IMG/VR virus record: IMGVR_UViG_3300021185_003291
Coordinates: 1-29,154 of that record
Strand: one strand, 5' to 3'
Source of the DNA: a virus
DNA: 29,154 nt
The position numbers were made by a program, and so were the translations under genes. Shown piece after piece: positions 7,006 to 13,851 of this stretch (position 1 is its first letter; each line of letters starts with the position of its first letter). Under the pieces are notes generated by a model. That model worked only from the letters and a program-made list of their open reading frames with translations, was not told where the DNA came from and did no database searches.

Positions 7006-7421
7006 AGGTTGGAATAACTTTTAGTACATTTGATTTACTTCATGCAGGGCATATAGGTATGCTTCGTGAAGCAAAAACATATTGTGATTACTTAATTGTT
7101 GGATTACAAAGCGATCCAACAATAGATAGACCTGATACAAAAAACAAACCAATACAAACAATGGTAGAACGATATGCACAACTTAATGCATTGAAGTTTG
7201 TTGACGAGATTGTACCTTACCAAACAGAAGAAGACGTAATTGATATATTGGAACTATTTCAAATAGACGTAAGATTTCTTGGTGACGAGTATAGAGATAA
7301 AGATTTTACAGGTAAGGATGTATGTCGTAAAAGAGACATAGACTTACACTTTAACAAACGTGACCACAGATTTAGCAGTAGTGGTTTACGACAACGTGTG
7401 TGCGACAATCAATCACAATAG
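7002..7421 (+). CDS. TagD-like cytidylyltransferase
   Basis: A 139-residue nucleotidyltransferase of the glycerol-3-phosphate cytidylyltransferase type. The first strand and loop read [13 protein letters not shown] with the HxGH catalytic motif (His14, His17). [18 protein letters not shown] follows, and near the C-terminus [11 protein letters not shown] takes the place of the family's RTEGISTT motif. Such enzymes activate a phosphorylated polyol or sugar with CTP, or in some branches ATP. The start is a TTG that overlaps the cupin stop codon; no ATG gives the full first strand. Phages carry such enzymes in envelope or surface sugar pathways. The exact substrate cannot be told. Confidence 0.85.
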   Translation: MKVGITFSTFDLLHAGHIGMLREAKTYCDYLIVGLQSDPTIDRPDTKNKPIQTMVERYAQLNALKFVDEIVPYQTEEDVIDILELFQIDVRFLGDEYRDKDFTGKDVCRKRDIDLHFNKRDHRFSSSGLRQRVCDNQSQ

Positions 7422-7440
7422 AAGAGGAAAACCTTTGAAT

Positions 7441-8394
7441 ATGAAAATCATTACAGGAAATGCTAATCCTGAATTAGCAACAAGTATTGCAGATCACTGC
7501 TTTGCGAGTTTAGTGCCGGCTAAAATCAGTACTTTTGCTGATGGCGAGTGTAGTGTAGAATTTTTAGAAAACATTCGAGGTGAAGATGTTTTTATTATTC
7601 AAAGTACAAGTAATCCTGTCAACGATAGTTTAATGGAACTTATGATAATGATTGATGCTGCAAAACGTAGTAGTGCAAGTCGTATTACTGCTGTTATTCC
7701 ATATTTTGGTTATGCAAGACAAGATCGTAAAAGTGCAAGTCGTACACCTATTACTGCAAAACTAGTTGCTAACTTAATTACAGTAGCAGGTGCAGATAGA
7801 GTACTTACAATGGATTTACATGCTGGACAGATACAAGGATTTTTTGATATTCCAGTTGATGACTTAACAAGTAGAACAGTATTTGCAAAAGACATTAAAC
7901 GTACTATTGGTATTATTGATGATCCTGACATTGAACAAGTAGGCACAGTATTTGTATCACCTGATGCAGGTGGTGTTGTTAGAGCCCGTAAGTTTGCTGA
8001 CATGTTTAATGGTGATATTGCTATTGTAGATAAACGTAGACCCGAAGCAGGTAAAAGCGAAGTTATGAACTTGATTGGTGAAGTACAAGGCAAACATGCT
8101 ATCCTAGTAGATGACATTGTTGATAGTGGTGGCACATTATGTAATGCCGCAAAAGCAATTATGGATGCTGGTGCAGTAAGTGTTCGTGCTTATATTACTC
8201 ACGGAGTACTATCAAACGAGGCATGTCAAAAAGTAGAAAAAAGTGTTTTAGAAGAATTAGTAGTAACAGATACTATTGCAGATCGTTGCCCAAAAAATTG
8301 TAAAAAAACAAGACAAGTAAGTGTTGCACAACTAATTGGTGAAGCACTAAGACGTATTACAAACGAAGAAAGTGTATCAAGCCTATTTACATAA
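7441..8394 (+). CDS. prs: Ribose-phosphate pyrophosphokinase (PRPP synthetase)
   Basis: A 317-residue enzyme, close to the 315 residues of E. coli Prs, that makes PRPP from ribose 5-phosphate and ATP for purine, pyrimidine and NAD synthesis. Characteristic parts are present: [13 protein letters not shown] at the N-terminus, [10 protein letters not shown], the ATP loop [28 protein letters not shown], and the PRPP loop [11 protein letters not shown] near residue 222. AGAGGA at 7423-7428 is 12 bases before this ATG and 6 before an in-frame TTG at 7435, so the true start may be two codons earlier. Together with GMP reductase downstream it forms a purine module. PRPP synthetase is a known but not universal auxiliary gene of large phages. 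Confidence 0.95.
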   Translation: MKIITGNANPELATSIADHCFASLVPAKISTFADGECSVEFLENIRGEDVFIIQSTSNPVNDSLMELMIMIDAAKRSSASRITAVIPYFGYARQDRKSASRTPITAKLVANLITVAGADRVLTMDLHAGQIQGFFDIPVDDLTSRTVFAKDIKRTIGIIDDPDIEQVGTVFVSPDAGGVVRARKFADMFNGDIAIVDKRRPEAGKSEVMNLIGEVQGKHAILVDDIVDSGGTLCNAAKAIMDAGAVSVRAYITHGVLSNEACQKVEKSVLEELVVTDTIADRCPKNCKKTRQVSVAQLIGEALRRITNEESVSSLFT

Positions 8395-8404
8395 GGACTA
8401 GGTT

Positions 8405-8779
8405 ATGACTGAAGAAGTAACAACTACAGAACGTACTATGAGTAAAGCAGGCGCTCTTGCTATGGAGTTGTCTAAAGAAAAGAAACGTTTACAACAAGAG
8501 CTCAACGAATTACAAGAAGAGTTTGATGTAGTTAAACCTACTACACCAACAGGTACTATTGACTGGTATGTAAAGTGGACTGCAACTTTTTTAGCAGTTG
8601 GTGGTGTATTTCTTATTAGTTCAGGATTGTTACAATATGGACAAATTGCATATATCTTTAGTGCATTATGTTGGATTTACGTTGGTATGGTTTGGGGAGA
8701 CAGAGCTATTATGATTGGTTCTGCAATTAGTGGTACAGCAGTCGCAATGAATTTGGTAACAGGATTAGTCGGAGTATAA
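8405..8779 (+). CDS. Membrane protein with N-terminal coiled coil, 124 aa
   Basis: The first 45 residues are charged and helical (LSKEKKRLQQELNELQEEFD), followed by two or three hydrophobic helices between about residues 55 and 122. AAGGA precedes the ATG, and the gene fits between prs and guaC with gaps of 10 and 2 bases, so it is part of that operon. I recognise no family. The form resembles small phage inner-membrane proteins that anchor another protein through the coiled coil. Confidence 0.75.
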   Translation: MTEEVTTTERTMSKAGALAMELSKEKKRLQQELNELQEEFDVVKPTTPTGTIDWYVKWTATFLAVGGVFLISSGLLQYGQIAYIFSALCWIYVGMVWGDRAIMIGSAISGTAVAMNLVTGLVGV

Positions 8780-8781
8780 TA

Positions 8782-9936
8782 ATGAGAATAGAAACAGATT
8801 TAAAATTAGATTATAGTAATGTATTAATTAGGCCAAAACGAAGTACGTTAGGAAGTCGTAAAGATGTTAAACTAACAAGACGTTACAACTTTCGTCATTA
8901 TAGCCCAGACACTTCATTTATACAACATCTTAATGAAGGAGAAAATCACTATGAAGGTATTCCAATTATGGCTTCAAACATGGACGGAGTTGCTACATTT
9001 GAGATGGCTGATAAGTTAAGCAAAATGGGTTTGTTTACTTGTTTAGTAAAGTCGTATACAGTTGATGAACTTATTAAATTCTTTGATCCTGATGACTTTG
9101 ATACACTAGATAGACGTATTGAGAATGTTGCATATAGTATGGGTATTATGCCAACTGACTTAGAAAAATTTAATGAAGTAATGGAAAAAACCTCCAGAAC
9201 GGTTAAATATGTCTGTGTAGATGTTGCTAATGGATATAGCACACGATTTGCTGGTTTCATCAAACAGTTAAGAGCACAATATAATGACATTGTTATTATT
9301 GCAGGTAATGTAGTAACAGGTGATCAGACACAGGAGTTAATTCTTAGTGGAGCAGATATTGTTAAAGTTGGTATCGGCCCTGGTAGTGTTTGTACTACTC
9401 GTTTACAAACAGGAGTGGGCTACCCTCAACTATCTGCGGTCATTGAGTGTGCAGATGCAGCTCATGGTCTTGGTGGTCATATTATTGCTGATGGCGGTTG
9501 CAGTACTCCCGGAGACGTGGCCAAAGCATTTGCGGGTGGGGCAGACTTCGTTATGTTGGGAGGAATGCTCGCAGGGCACGATGAAGGTGGGGGAGAAGTT
9601 TATACCCGGCACTTTGCAAGTGGTGAAGCAACACTATTAGATAATGGCAACTATATGCCACATTACGAACAAAAACAGTATGTACAGTTTTATGGCATGA
9701 GTAGTAAAGCCGCAAACGACAAGCACTTTGGTGGATTACAAGAATATCGTAGTAGTGAAGGTAGAGATGTAATGGTACCTTATAGAGGACCAGTTGAAAC
9801 AACAGTTAATGATATACTAGGTGGTATTCGTAGCACTTGCACCTATGTAGGCGCTTTAAAACTAAAGCAATTAAGCAAGTGTGCAACTTTTGTTATGTGT
9901 CCAGATACACATAATAGAGTATTTGAAAACAACTAA
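8782..9936 (+). CDS. guaC: GMP reductase
   Basis: A 384-residue enzyme of the IMPDH/GMPR family that reductively deaminates GMP to IMP with NADPH. The match to GuaC is close throughout: [15 protein letters not shown] at the start, [13 protein letters not shown], the catalytic loop [11 protein letters not shown] with Cys204, then [21 protein letters not shown] and FYGMSS. It lacks the CBS domains of IMP dehydrogenase. It is longer than E. coli GuaC (about 347) through insertions near residues 43-58 and 265-290. GGAG lies 7 bases before the ATG. In an AT-rich phage the enzyme could turn guanine nucleotides into IMP for adenylate synthesis (inference). The segment 9410-9615 is visibly richer in G and C than the rest. 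Confidence 0.95.
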   Translation: MRIETDLKLDYSNVLIRPKRSTLGSRKDVKLTRRYNFRHYSPDTSFIQHLNEGENHYEGIPIMASNMDGVATFEMADKLSKMGLFTCLVKSYTVDELIKFFDPDDFDTLDRRIENVAYSMGIMPTDLEKFNEVMEKTSRTVKYVCVDVANGYSTRFAGFIKQLRAQYNDIVIIAGNVVTGDQTQELILSGADIVKVGIGPGSVCTTRLQTGVGYPQLSAVIECADAAHGLGGHIIADGGCSTPGDVAKAFAGGADFVMLGGMLAGHDEGGGEVYTRHFASGEATLLDNGNYMPHYEQKQYVQFYGMSSKAANDKHFGGLQEYRSSEGRDVMVPYRGPVETTVNDILGGIRSTCTYVGALKLKQLSKCATFVMCPDTHNRVFENN

Positions 9937-9960
9937 AAGTAAAAAATATTTTGTAACTAG

Positions 9961-9987
9961 GGTGCGTTAAATTAACGCACCTTTTTT
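9961..9987 (+). terminator. Rho-independent terminator after guaC
   Basis: GGTGCGTT (9961-9968) pairs with AACGCACC (9974-9981), with a 5-base loop and six T residues. It closes the operon that begins at 6178. Confidence 0.92.
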
Positions 9988-9992
9988 ATTGC

Positions 9993-10021
9993 TTGACTTA
10001 CCGTGGGTTTTATGCTAATAT
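9993..10021 (+). promoter_or_regulatory. Sigma70-type promoter of the 10-kb leader
   Basis: TTGACT at 9993-9998, a 17-base spacer and TAATAT at 10016-10021, with TGC before the -10 box. It lies 6 bases after the guaC terminator. The predicted start near 10028 leaves about 280 bases before the first solid start codon at 10308, an exceptionally long leader for this genome. Confidence 0.8.
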
Positions 10022-10027
10022 AACATT

Positions 10028-10127
10028 AATGCTTAAAAAAGCACAATGATGTTACAAATTAACCTATTAGTGCTCTTTGAGCAAGACTGTTTTTACAAAA
10101 AAATAGGGCAAAATCACTGTCCTATTG
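10028..10127 (+). ncRNA. Hairpin-rich transcript between early and late promoters
   Basis: No convincing gene. Visible pairings are TGCTT/AAGCA (10030-10034 with 10039-10043), GCTC/GAGC (10072-10075 with 10079-10082) and an 8-bp stem AATAGGGC/GTCCTATT (10102-10109 with 10119-10126) just before the late promoter. AGCAC at 10040-10044 can instead pair with GTGCT at 10070-10074, excluding the first two hairpins, so the segment could switch shape. It may be a leader domain or a separate small RNA; the last stem has no T run. Confidence 0.4.
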
Positions 10128-10135
10128 TATAAATA
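10128..10135 (+). promoter_or_regulatory. Late promoter, canonical TATAAATA
   Basis: An exact T4 late octamer. The start is expected near 10141, so late transcripts would carry only the second structured segment (10141-10300) ahead of the DUF3563-like gene. Confidence 0.75.
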
Positions 10136-10140
10136 GATGT

Positions 10141-10300
10141 GTTAAAAGAACGAGCGACTTCCAGCTCATTAAAAATGGATGGCACTAGGAAAGACTAGGG
10201 CGGTGGCTACGCCAAACAACAGACTGACAGTAGCAAAGACTACTGACGCCGGAAAAGACCGGGGTATTGCTTTCCTCAAGCATATAACATATTAACAGGA
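10141..10300 (+). ncRNA. Structured leader with three NAAAGA-loop hairpins
   Basis: Five hairpins can be drawn by eye: GAGC/GCTC (10152-10155 with 10164-10167), CTAG/CTAG (10185-10188 with 10195-10198), GGCG/CGCC (10199-10202 with 10210-10213), CAGTAG/CTACTG (10228-10233 with 10240-10245) and CCGG/CCGG (10249-10252 with 10259-10262). The second, fourth and fifth share a six-base loop NAAAGA (GAAAGA, CAAAGA, AAAAGA), each closed by G-C, while the stem sequences differ. AGGAAAG at 10187-10193 can also pair with CTTTCCT at 10270-10276, about 20 bases before the ribosome site AGGAG at 10297-10301. The segment is GC-richer than its surroundings. A cis-regulatory RNA or protein-binding array is likely; I recognise no known class. 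Confidence 0.6.
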
Positions 10301-10307
10301 GAAAAAA

Positions 10308-10466
10308 ATGGCTAGAACGCTATCTAAAAATCTTGTGGCAATGTTTCGTAACATGTTTGATTCGAGAAGTGCCACAGAAAAATACCTTGCAGAATCTACA
10401 GACCTATGTGATTTAGAGCATCGTATGAAAAGATTACATACAACACACGGAAGGTTTGGATTATAA
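10308..10466 (+). CDS. DUF3563-like small protein, 52 aa
   Basis: A short basic protein whose core AEKYLAES-like segment (TEKYLAESTDLCDLEHRMKR) matches the DUF3563 pattern of a YLA-S-DL-DLE-R-R helix pair, known from small proteins of proteobacteria and of unknown function. AGGAG lies 6 bases before the ATG. It is the first gene after the long structured leader, so it is the most likely target of control by that RNA. A second small gene starts 1 base after its stop. Confidence 0.75.
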   Translation: MARTLSKNLVAMFRNMFDSRSATEKYLAESTDLCDLEHRMKRLHTTHGRFGL

Positions 10467-10467
10467 A

Positions 10468-10647
10468 ATGACAACAATTACAGCATCATATTGTTTTATA
10501 TGTGAAAAAATTGATCTTGCACTTAACAAATTTGTAAACGTTTGTGAAACTGCAGGAACGGCAAGAGCAGCATCTCAGTTATCCGCAATGGGATATCATG
10601 CAGAAGCAAAAGCATTAATGTTATCGATTGGCGAGGAGACTAAATAA
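10468..10647 (+). CDS. Small hypothetical protein, 59 aa
   Basis: Starts MTTITASYCFICEKIDLALNK and contains two cysteines near the start and an alanine-rich helix near the end. The ATG at 10468 is preferred over an in-frame TTG at 10456 because GGAAGG lies at 10449-10454. Its stop overlaps the start of the next gene (TAATG). No family recognised. Confidence 0.7.
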   Translation: MTTITASYCFICEKIDLALNKFVNVCETAGTARAASQLSAMGYHAEAKALMLSIGEETK

Positions 10648-10757
10648 TGGCAAAAGTTATTAGATCATATGTGCCATCAGTGGTAACATTAACAGTAATG
10701 TTTGGCATACTAACTTTAACTTTTTATCTTAATGTGGCAACTTACGCAGGAATGTAA
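10647..10757 (+). CDS. Single-span membrane peptide, 36 aa
   Basis: A 36-residue peptide with a short basic start (MAKVIRSY) and one hydrophobic helix over about residues 9-33. GAGGAG at 10633-10638 is a strong ribosome binding site 8 bases before the ATG, and the start overlaps the previous stop codon. Its size and form fit phage membrane peptides such as inhibitors or small holin-like proteins, but no function can be assigned. Confidence 0.65.
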   Translation: MAKVIRSYVPSVVTLTVMFGILTLTFYLNVATYAGM

Positions 10758-10766
10758 AATACTAAA

Positions 10767-10973
10767 ATGGTTAAAGAACTGAAACAATTATGGAAAGACA
10801 TATTCAGTAATTATCATCCAGAAAATACTTATATGAAAGGAGATTCATCGAAGAAGATGAAACAAGATCCTAACAAACGTATAGATTCAGATGGTATGAC
10901 TGATAAAGAAAAAATGGATAAGGGCTTTTCAAACGGCACTTATAATATTAACGGAAAAGACGTAGACTTTTAA
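10767..10973 (+). CDS. Small charged hypothetical protein, 68 aa
   Basis: A hydrophilic, lysine/aspartate-rich protein beginning MVKELKQLWKDIFSN. The C-terminal part is low in hydrophobic residues and probably disordered, with DGMTDKEKMDKGF and a final NINGKDVDF. It sits between the membrane peptide and the copper protein with gaps of 9 and 11 bases. No family recognised. Confidence 0.65.
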   Translation: MVKELKQLWKDIFSNYHPENTYMKGDSSKKMKQDPNKRIDSDGMTDKEKMDKGFSNGTYNINGKDVDF

Positions 10974-10984
10974 AAAGGAAAATA

Positions 10985-11419
10985 ATGAAGTATATACAAA
11001 TTTATCTTGCAATATTCATAGCAATGTTTACATACGGTGTAGCATTTGCTGATGACATCTCACTTGATATGCTCAATAAAAGAGCAGATGGTGAAAAGAT
11101 GGTGTACTCACAGGACATAGTCAAAGTAGATATTGGTGACACAGTAACATGGTTACCAAAGTCAAAAGGACATAATGTTGAATTCATTGGTATACCAGAA
11201 GGAATGAAGAAAATAAAGAAAAGTAAACTTAGTAAAGAATATAGTTATACTTTTGAAAAAGCAGGAATTTACTTATACCAATGCACCCCGCATAAAGCAA
11301 TGGGTATGATTGGTGTAGTAATAGTAGGTAACGATTTATCTAACTTAGACAAAATTAAAAAAGTTAGAGTACTTGGTAAGTCTAAAAAGAAATTTAAAAA
11401 ACTCTTAGGAGAATTTTAA
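10985..11419 (+). CDS. Exported pseudoazurin-like blue copper protein
   Basis: A 144-residue type 1 copper protein. Residues 1-22 form a signal peptide ending FA. The cupredoxin fold follows, with VKVDIGDTVTWLPKSKGHNVEF holding the first ligand His63 and YLYQCTPHKAMGMIG holding Cys100, His103 and Met108. The C-T-P-H-x-x-M-G-M spacing is that of pseudoazurin. Such proteins carry electrons in the periplasm, for example to cytochrome oxidases or nitrite reductases. A C-terminal extension of about 30 residues is very basic (VRVLGKSKKKFKKLL), which is unusual and might bind a partner or membrane. AAGGA precedes the ATG. A phage copy would keep host respiration or electron flow going (inference). 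Confidence 0.9.
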   Translation: MKYIQIYLAIFIAMFTYGVAFADDISLDMLNKRADGEKMVYSQDIVKVDIGDTVTWLPKSKGHNVEFIGIPEGMKKIKKSKLSKEYSYTFEKAGIYLYQCTPHKAMGMIGVVIVGNDLSNLDKIKKVRVLGKSKKKFKKLLGEF

Positions 11420-11461
11420 AGGCCTACACTGACGATGTAGTAGACTTTTAGGAGATTTAAA

Positions 11462-11503
11462 ATGTGGCCCTACACTGAAGATGAACACGACTGGTTGTCC
11501 TGA
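11462..11503 (+). CDS. Candidate 13-residue peptide MWPYTEDEHDWLS
   Basis: A tiny reading frame with a clear AGGAG at 11451-11455, 6 bases before its ATG, followed at 12 bases by a strong terminator. It stands where a last gene of the operon would stand. A degenerate copy of the same stretch, ribosome site plus GGCC-TACACTGA-GATG, lies about 45 bases upstream at the end of the copper protein gene, without an ATG. The peptide has two tryptophans and five acidic residues. It may be a real micropeptide or the N-terminal relic of a longer gene. Confidence 0.4.
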   Translation: MWPYTEDEHDWLS

Positions 11504-11514
11504 TCTACTTAATT

Positions 11515-11538
11515 AAAGACCCGTAAGGGTCTTTTTTT
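11515..11538 (+). terminator. Rho-independent terminator
   Basis: A perfect 8-bp stem, AAAGACCC (11515-11522) with GGGTCTTT (11527-11534), a GTAA tetraloop and further T residues. It ends the operon starting at 9993/10128. Confidence 0.95.
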
Positions 11539-11614
11539 ATCATTAAACTACCGGTTATTTTTTGATATATTTCCTTTAAATACAACTGTAAGTTTTAAGG
11601 GGGATAAGCATACT

Positions 11615-12106
11615 ATGATTGATCCGATCAGTGCCATAGCCATGGCTACAACAGCATTCAACACGATCAAAAAAGGATTTGAGGTTGGACGCGACATTGA
11701 GTCTATGTACGGTGACGTAGGCAGATGGATGGGTGCAGTATCTGATATTGATCAGGCTGCGAAGATGAATAAAAAACCACCATTGTTTAAAAAGATATTT
11801 GCAGGTTCTTCAATTGAAGAAGAAGCAATGAATATCTTTGCGGCTAAGAAGAAAGCAGAGGCAATGGAACAGGAACTTAGACAATATGTTAATATGGTTC
11901 ATGGTCCTGGTAGTTGGAATGAGATTCTACAACTACAAGCAACAATTCGTAAAGATAGACAAAAACAGGTTTATGCTCAAGAAGAGCGTCGTAGAGAAAT
12001 ATTTAATGCAATAGGACTTATAGCACTAGTACTTGCTATTGGCGGATTAGTAGTAGGTGGTTCAATAATGATGATTGATATAGCAGGGCATCCAAGAACT
12101 TGGTGA
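11615..12106 (+). CDS. Helical protein with C-terminal membrane anchor, 163 aa
   Basis: The N-terminus MIDPISAIAMATTAFNTIKKGFEVGRDI is amphipathic and alanine-rich, as in many marine phage virion-associated proteins. A charged helical middle includes AKKKAEAMEQELRQYV and a run of RQKQVYAQEERRRE. One hydrophobic helix occupies about residues 133-156. AAGGGGG precedes the ATG. The next gene starts inside its stop codon (TGATG). The order fits a small structural or membrane-associated operon at 11615-12978. No named family; structural role is inference. Confidence 0.75.
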   Translation: MIDPISAIAMATTAFNTIKKGFEVGRDIESMYGDVGRWMGAVSDIDQAAKMNKKPPLFKKIFAGSSIEEEAMNIFAAKKKAEAMEQELRQYVNMVHGPGSWNEILQLQATIRKDRQKQVYAQEERRREIFNAIGLIALVLAIGGLVVGGSIMMIDIAGHPRTW

Positions 12107-12462
12107 TGTCTTATATATTAGTTTTTATAATGTCTGTTATTATACCAGTATTACCTGCAGATAGTAAAGGTAAAAACTTTACGTCAAAAGCAAAGATATA
12201 CGGAAGCCCTAAGCCTTATACAAGGCAACAACAGATACAAAGAGGATCAAGAGTAGAAAAGAAGTACACCACATGCAGGTTAAAGAAAATTGTACAATCA
12301 AGAAGTGGTGGTCAGGCTTGTATATACCAAGGTGGTAATAAAACATACGAATTAATGTTTGAAAAGAACTGTCCAAAGCAATACAAATGTGTATACAATC
12401 CTTGGACTAAAGAGCCAAATATCGACGATATTGTTGATAGTTTGAACTCAATAAAGAAATAG
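12106..12462 (+). CDS. Exported basic protein, 118 aa
   Basis: A hydrophobic start (about residues 2-20, MSYILVFIMSVIIPVLPA) looks like a signal peptide. The mature part is basic and has four cysteines (TTCRLKK, GGQACIY, KNCPKQYKC) that could form disulfides in the periplasm. An in-frame TTG at 12100 exists, but the ATG at 12106 overlaps the previous stop and is preferred. No family recognised. Confidence 0.7.
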   Translation: MSYILVFIMSVIIPVLPADSKGKNFTSKAKIYGSPKPYTRQQQIQRGSRVEKKYTTCRLKKIVQSRSGGQACIYQGGNKTYELMFEKNCPKQYKCVYNPWTKEPNIDDIVDSLNSIKK

Positions 12463-12472
12463 AAGGTTTATA

Positions 12473-12760
12473 ATGTATGGTCATGAAAATTTTGTATTAG
12501 ATCTTAGTAATACAAACAAAGCAATGTTATACAAAGATGGCCGATTAGTATTCATGGGAGATGGATACAGAGCAATTACAATGCTTATTACAAACTCCCA
12601 GGACCCAGGTCCAGTTAGAGAAAAGTTCAATGCACAGCTAACATTACGCGAGAAGCCTAAGTTTCAGAAGGACAATGACATCGACACACTACGAAAAGAA
12701 GCGTGGGAAGCCGAAAGATTAAGACTAGAAGAACAAAACAAAGGGAAAAAGAGAAGATGA
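12473..12760 (+). CDS. Hypothetical protein, 95 aa
   Basis: Starts MYGHENFVLDLSNTNKAMLYKDGRLVF, a beta-strand pattern, and ends in a charged helix (EAWEAERLRLEEQNKGKKRR). AAGG precedes the ATG by about 7 bases, and its stop overlaps the start of the next gene (ATGA). Soluble, no signal peptide, no recognised family. Confidence 0.7.
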   Translation: MYGHENFVLDLSNTNKAMLYKDGRLVFMGDGYRAITMLITNSQDPGPVREKFNAQLTLREKPKFQKDNDIDTLRKEAWEAERLRLEEQNKGKKRR

Positions 12761-12978
12761 CCCATACGTTTTTACTAATTGTTTACTTAGGACAAAAAAT
12801 AATTAATCAAGATATGTACTTCTATGACGTTGATAGATGTAAGTATTTTGCTGAAAGGATAACTAAACAACCAGCTGTACCAAATAGAACTGCAGGTGAA
12901 GATGAGCCCAAGACAATGAAATATACTGCGGTGTGTGAGCCACGCCGAGTTAATCCGTCAGGGGTAAGCATATATTAG
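12757..12978 (+). CDS. Small hypothetical protein, 73 aa
   Basis: Begins MTHTFLLIVYLGQKII, moderately hydrophobic, with two further cysteines (DRCKYFAERI and AVCEPRR). The ATG at 12757 overlaps the previous stop (ATGA); an upstream in-frame ATG at 12703 lies deep inside the neighbour and is rejected. The 3' end overlaps the end of the - strand Fis-like gene by 4 bases. The pattern of a C-xxx-FA and a late C-E-P resembles short phage proteins that describe no known family. Confidence 0.68.
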   Translation: MTHTFLLIVYLGQKIINQDMYFYDVDRCKYFAERITKQPAVPNRTAGEDEPKTMKYTAVCEPRRVNPSGVSIY

Positions 12979-13220
12979 GCAGAAACGTGAGTTTCTTTGT
13001 CTATCTCGTATTTTTTAATCTTATGTATTAATAAAGTACGTCCGATGCCTAAACTTTTTGCCGCGTGTGTTCTATTATAATTGCATTGATCAAGTGCTTC
13101 TCTAATTCGGACAACTTCAAGTTTAACAACTTCATCCGCGAGACCCTCAACAGGGTTAACGTCGTTGAAATATTCAAGTTGCTCCCAAATCCAATCTTGC
13201 TCTGTGCGTTCTTTACTCAT
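12975..13220 (-). CDS. Fis-like DNA-binding protein
   Basis: An 81-residue protein whose C-terminal half matches the Fis-type helix-turn-helix (HTH_8): LEVVRIREALDQCNYNRTHAAKSLGIGRTLLIHKIKKY, with the usual N-x-x-x-A-A-x-x-L-G-I pattern. In bacteria this domain occurs in Fis and at the C-terminus of NtrC-type regulators. Here it stands alone, behind a 40-residue acidic N-terminus. It is one of only three - strand genes in the window and faces away from the late operon at 13309. GAGG lies 9 bases before the ATG. It probably regulates transcription or DNA architecture; a dyad between it and the late promoter may be its operator. Confidence 0.85.
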   Translation of the reverse strand: MSKERTEQDWIWEQLEYFNDVNPVEGLADEVVKLEVVRIREALDQCNYNRTHAAKSLGIGRTLLIHKIKKYEIDKETHVSA

Positions 13221-13248
13221 AATTTGACCTCAAATGTCGATTATTAGG

Positions 13249-13276
13249 TGTAAAAATATTTACAGTTGCATAAATA
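13249..13276 (+). promoter_or_regulatory. Dyad and late promoter between the fis-like gene and the repeat-protein operon
   Basis: TGTAAA (13249-13254) and TTTACA (13259-13264) form a perfect inverted repeat around AATA. It is followed 4 bases later by the late octamer CATAAATA (13269-13276). AAATAC/GTATTT at 13273-13288 forms a second small inverted repeat. The dyad is A/T-rich in its centre as Fis-type sites are, so control by the adjacent Fis-like protein is plausible but unproven. Confidence 0.5.
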
Positions 13277-13308
13277 CACATGTATTTAGTTTGAAGGGGA
13301 GAACAATC

Positions 13309-13851
13309 GTGACATTACGATTTTTTATTGCAATACTACTTTACTTTTCAGTCGCCACGGCTATGGCTGCAGATCCTATTGTCACGGATAGCACGTCTAA
13401 TAGTACAGTTACTACAACTGGAAAGACAAAAACAACAGTTAAGAGTCCGCCACCGAGTGCGATATCACCAAGTATGAATAATAGTAATAGTGACCTATGT
13501 ACAGTAGGTATTGCCGGGGCCGTGCAAACACAAATATTAGGAATATCAGGTGGTTCAACAGTTAGAGATATGAACTGTGAAAGATTAAAGTTAGCAAAGA
13601 CAATATATGACATGGGCATGAAAGTTGCCGCAGTTAGTGTTATGTGTCAAGATGAGCGTATCTTTACTGCAATGGAAATGGCAGGAACACCTTGTCCGTT
13701 CTTAGGTAAGATTGGTGAAGAAGCTCAAAAAGAATGGGACGCTAAGCCTGAACTAAAGCCGACATCGGAAAAGGATAATGCTAACAATGATAAACTTAAA
13801 GGCGCCGCTATGGGCGTTGGTAGTGTTTTGTTACTTTTGCTTCTCCTTTAA
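13309..13851 (+). CDS. Small exported protein, 180 aa
   Basis: The GTG at 13309, preceded by GGGGAG at 13297-13302, starts a clear signal peptide (about residues 1-22, ending AMAA). Longer in-frame starts upstream would run through the late promoter and are rejected. The mature part has a Thr/Ser/Pro-rich linker (residues 25-60), a middle with four cysteines (DLCTVG, MNCERL, MCQDER, TPCPFLG), and a C-terminal glycine/leucine-rich hydrophobic tail (AMGVGSVLLLLLLL), probably a membrane anchor. The following gene overlaps its end by 74 bases. The likely role is in the envelope or virion exterior; family not recognised. Confidence 0.75.
   Translation: MTLRFFIAILLYFSVATAMAADPIVTDSTSNSTVTTTGKTKTTVKSPPPSAISPSMNNSNSDLCTVGIAGAVQTQILGISGGSTVRDMNCERLKLAKTIYDMGMKVAAVSVMCQDERIFTAMEMAGTPCPFLGKIGEEAQKEWDAKPELKPTSEKDNANNDKLKGAAMGVGSVLLLLLLL

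Noticed and set aside
9347-9640. 97-residue +1 frame in guaC as a gene
   Set aside because: GTG start with AGGAG 10 bases away is only fair, and the frame begins before the GC-rich patch; reported only as a patch finding.
10046-10132. 28-residue frame starting with two Met codons in the 10-kb leader
   Set aside because: No Shine-Dalgarno sequence and the start lies amid RNA pairings; kept only as part of the leader.
10141-10300. Known riboswitch classes (glutamine, SAM-II, cyclic di-GMP, fluoride)
   Set aside because: The conserved core bases of these classes, as I remember them, are not found; the match is by architecture only.
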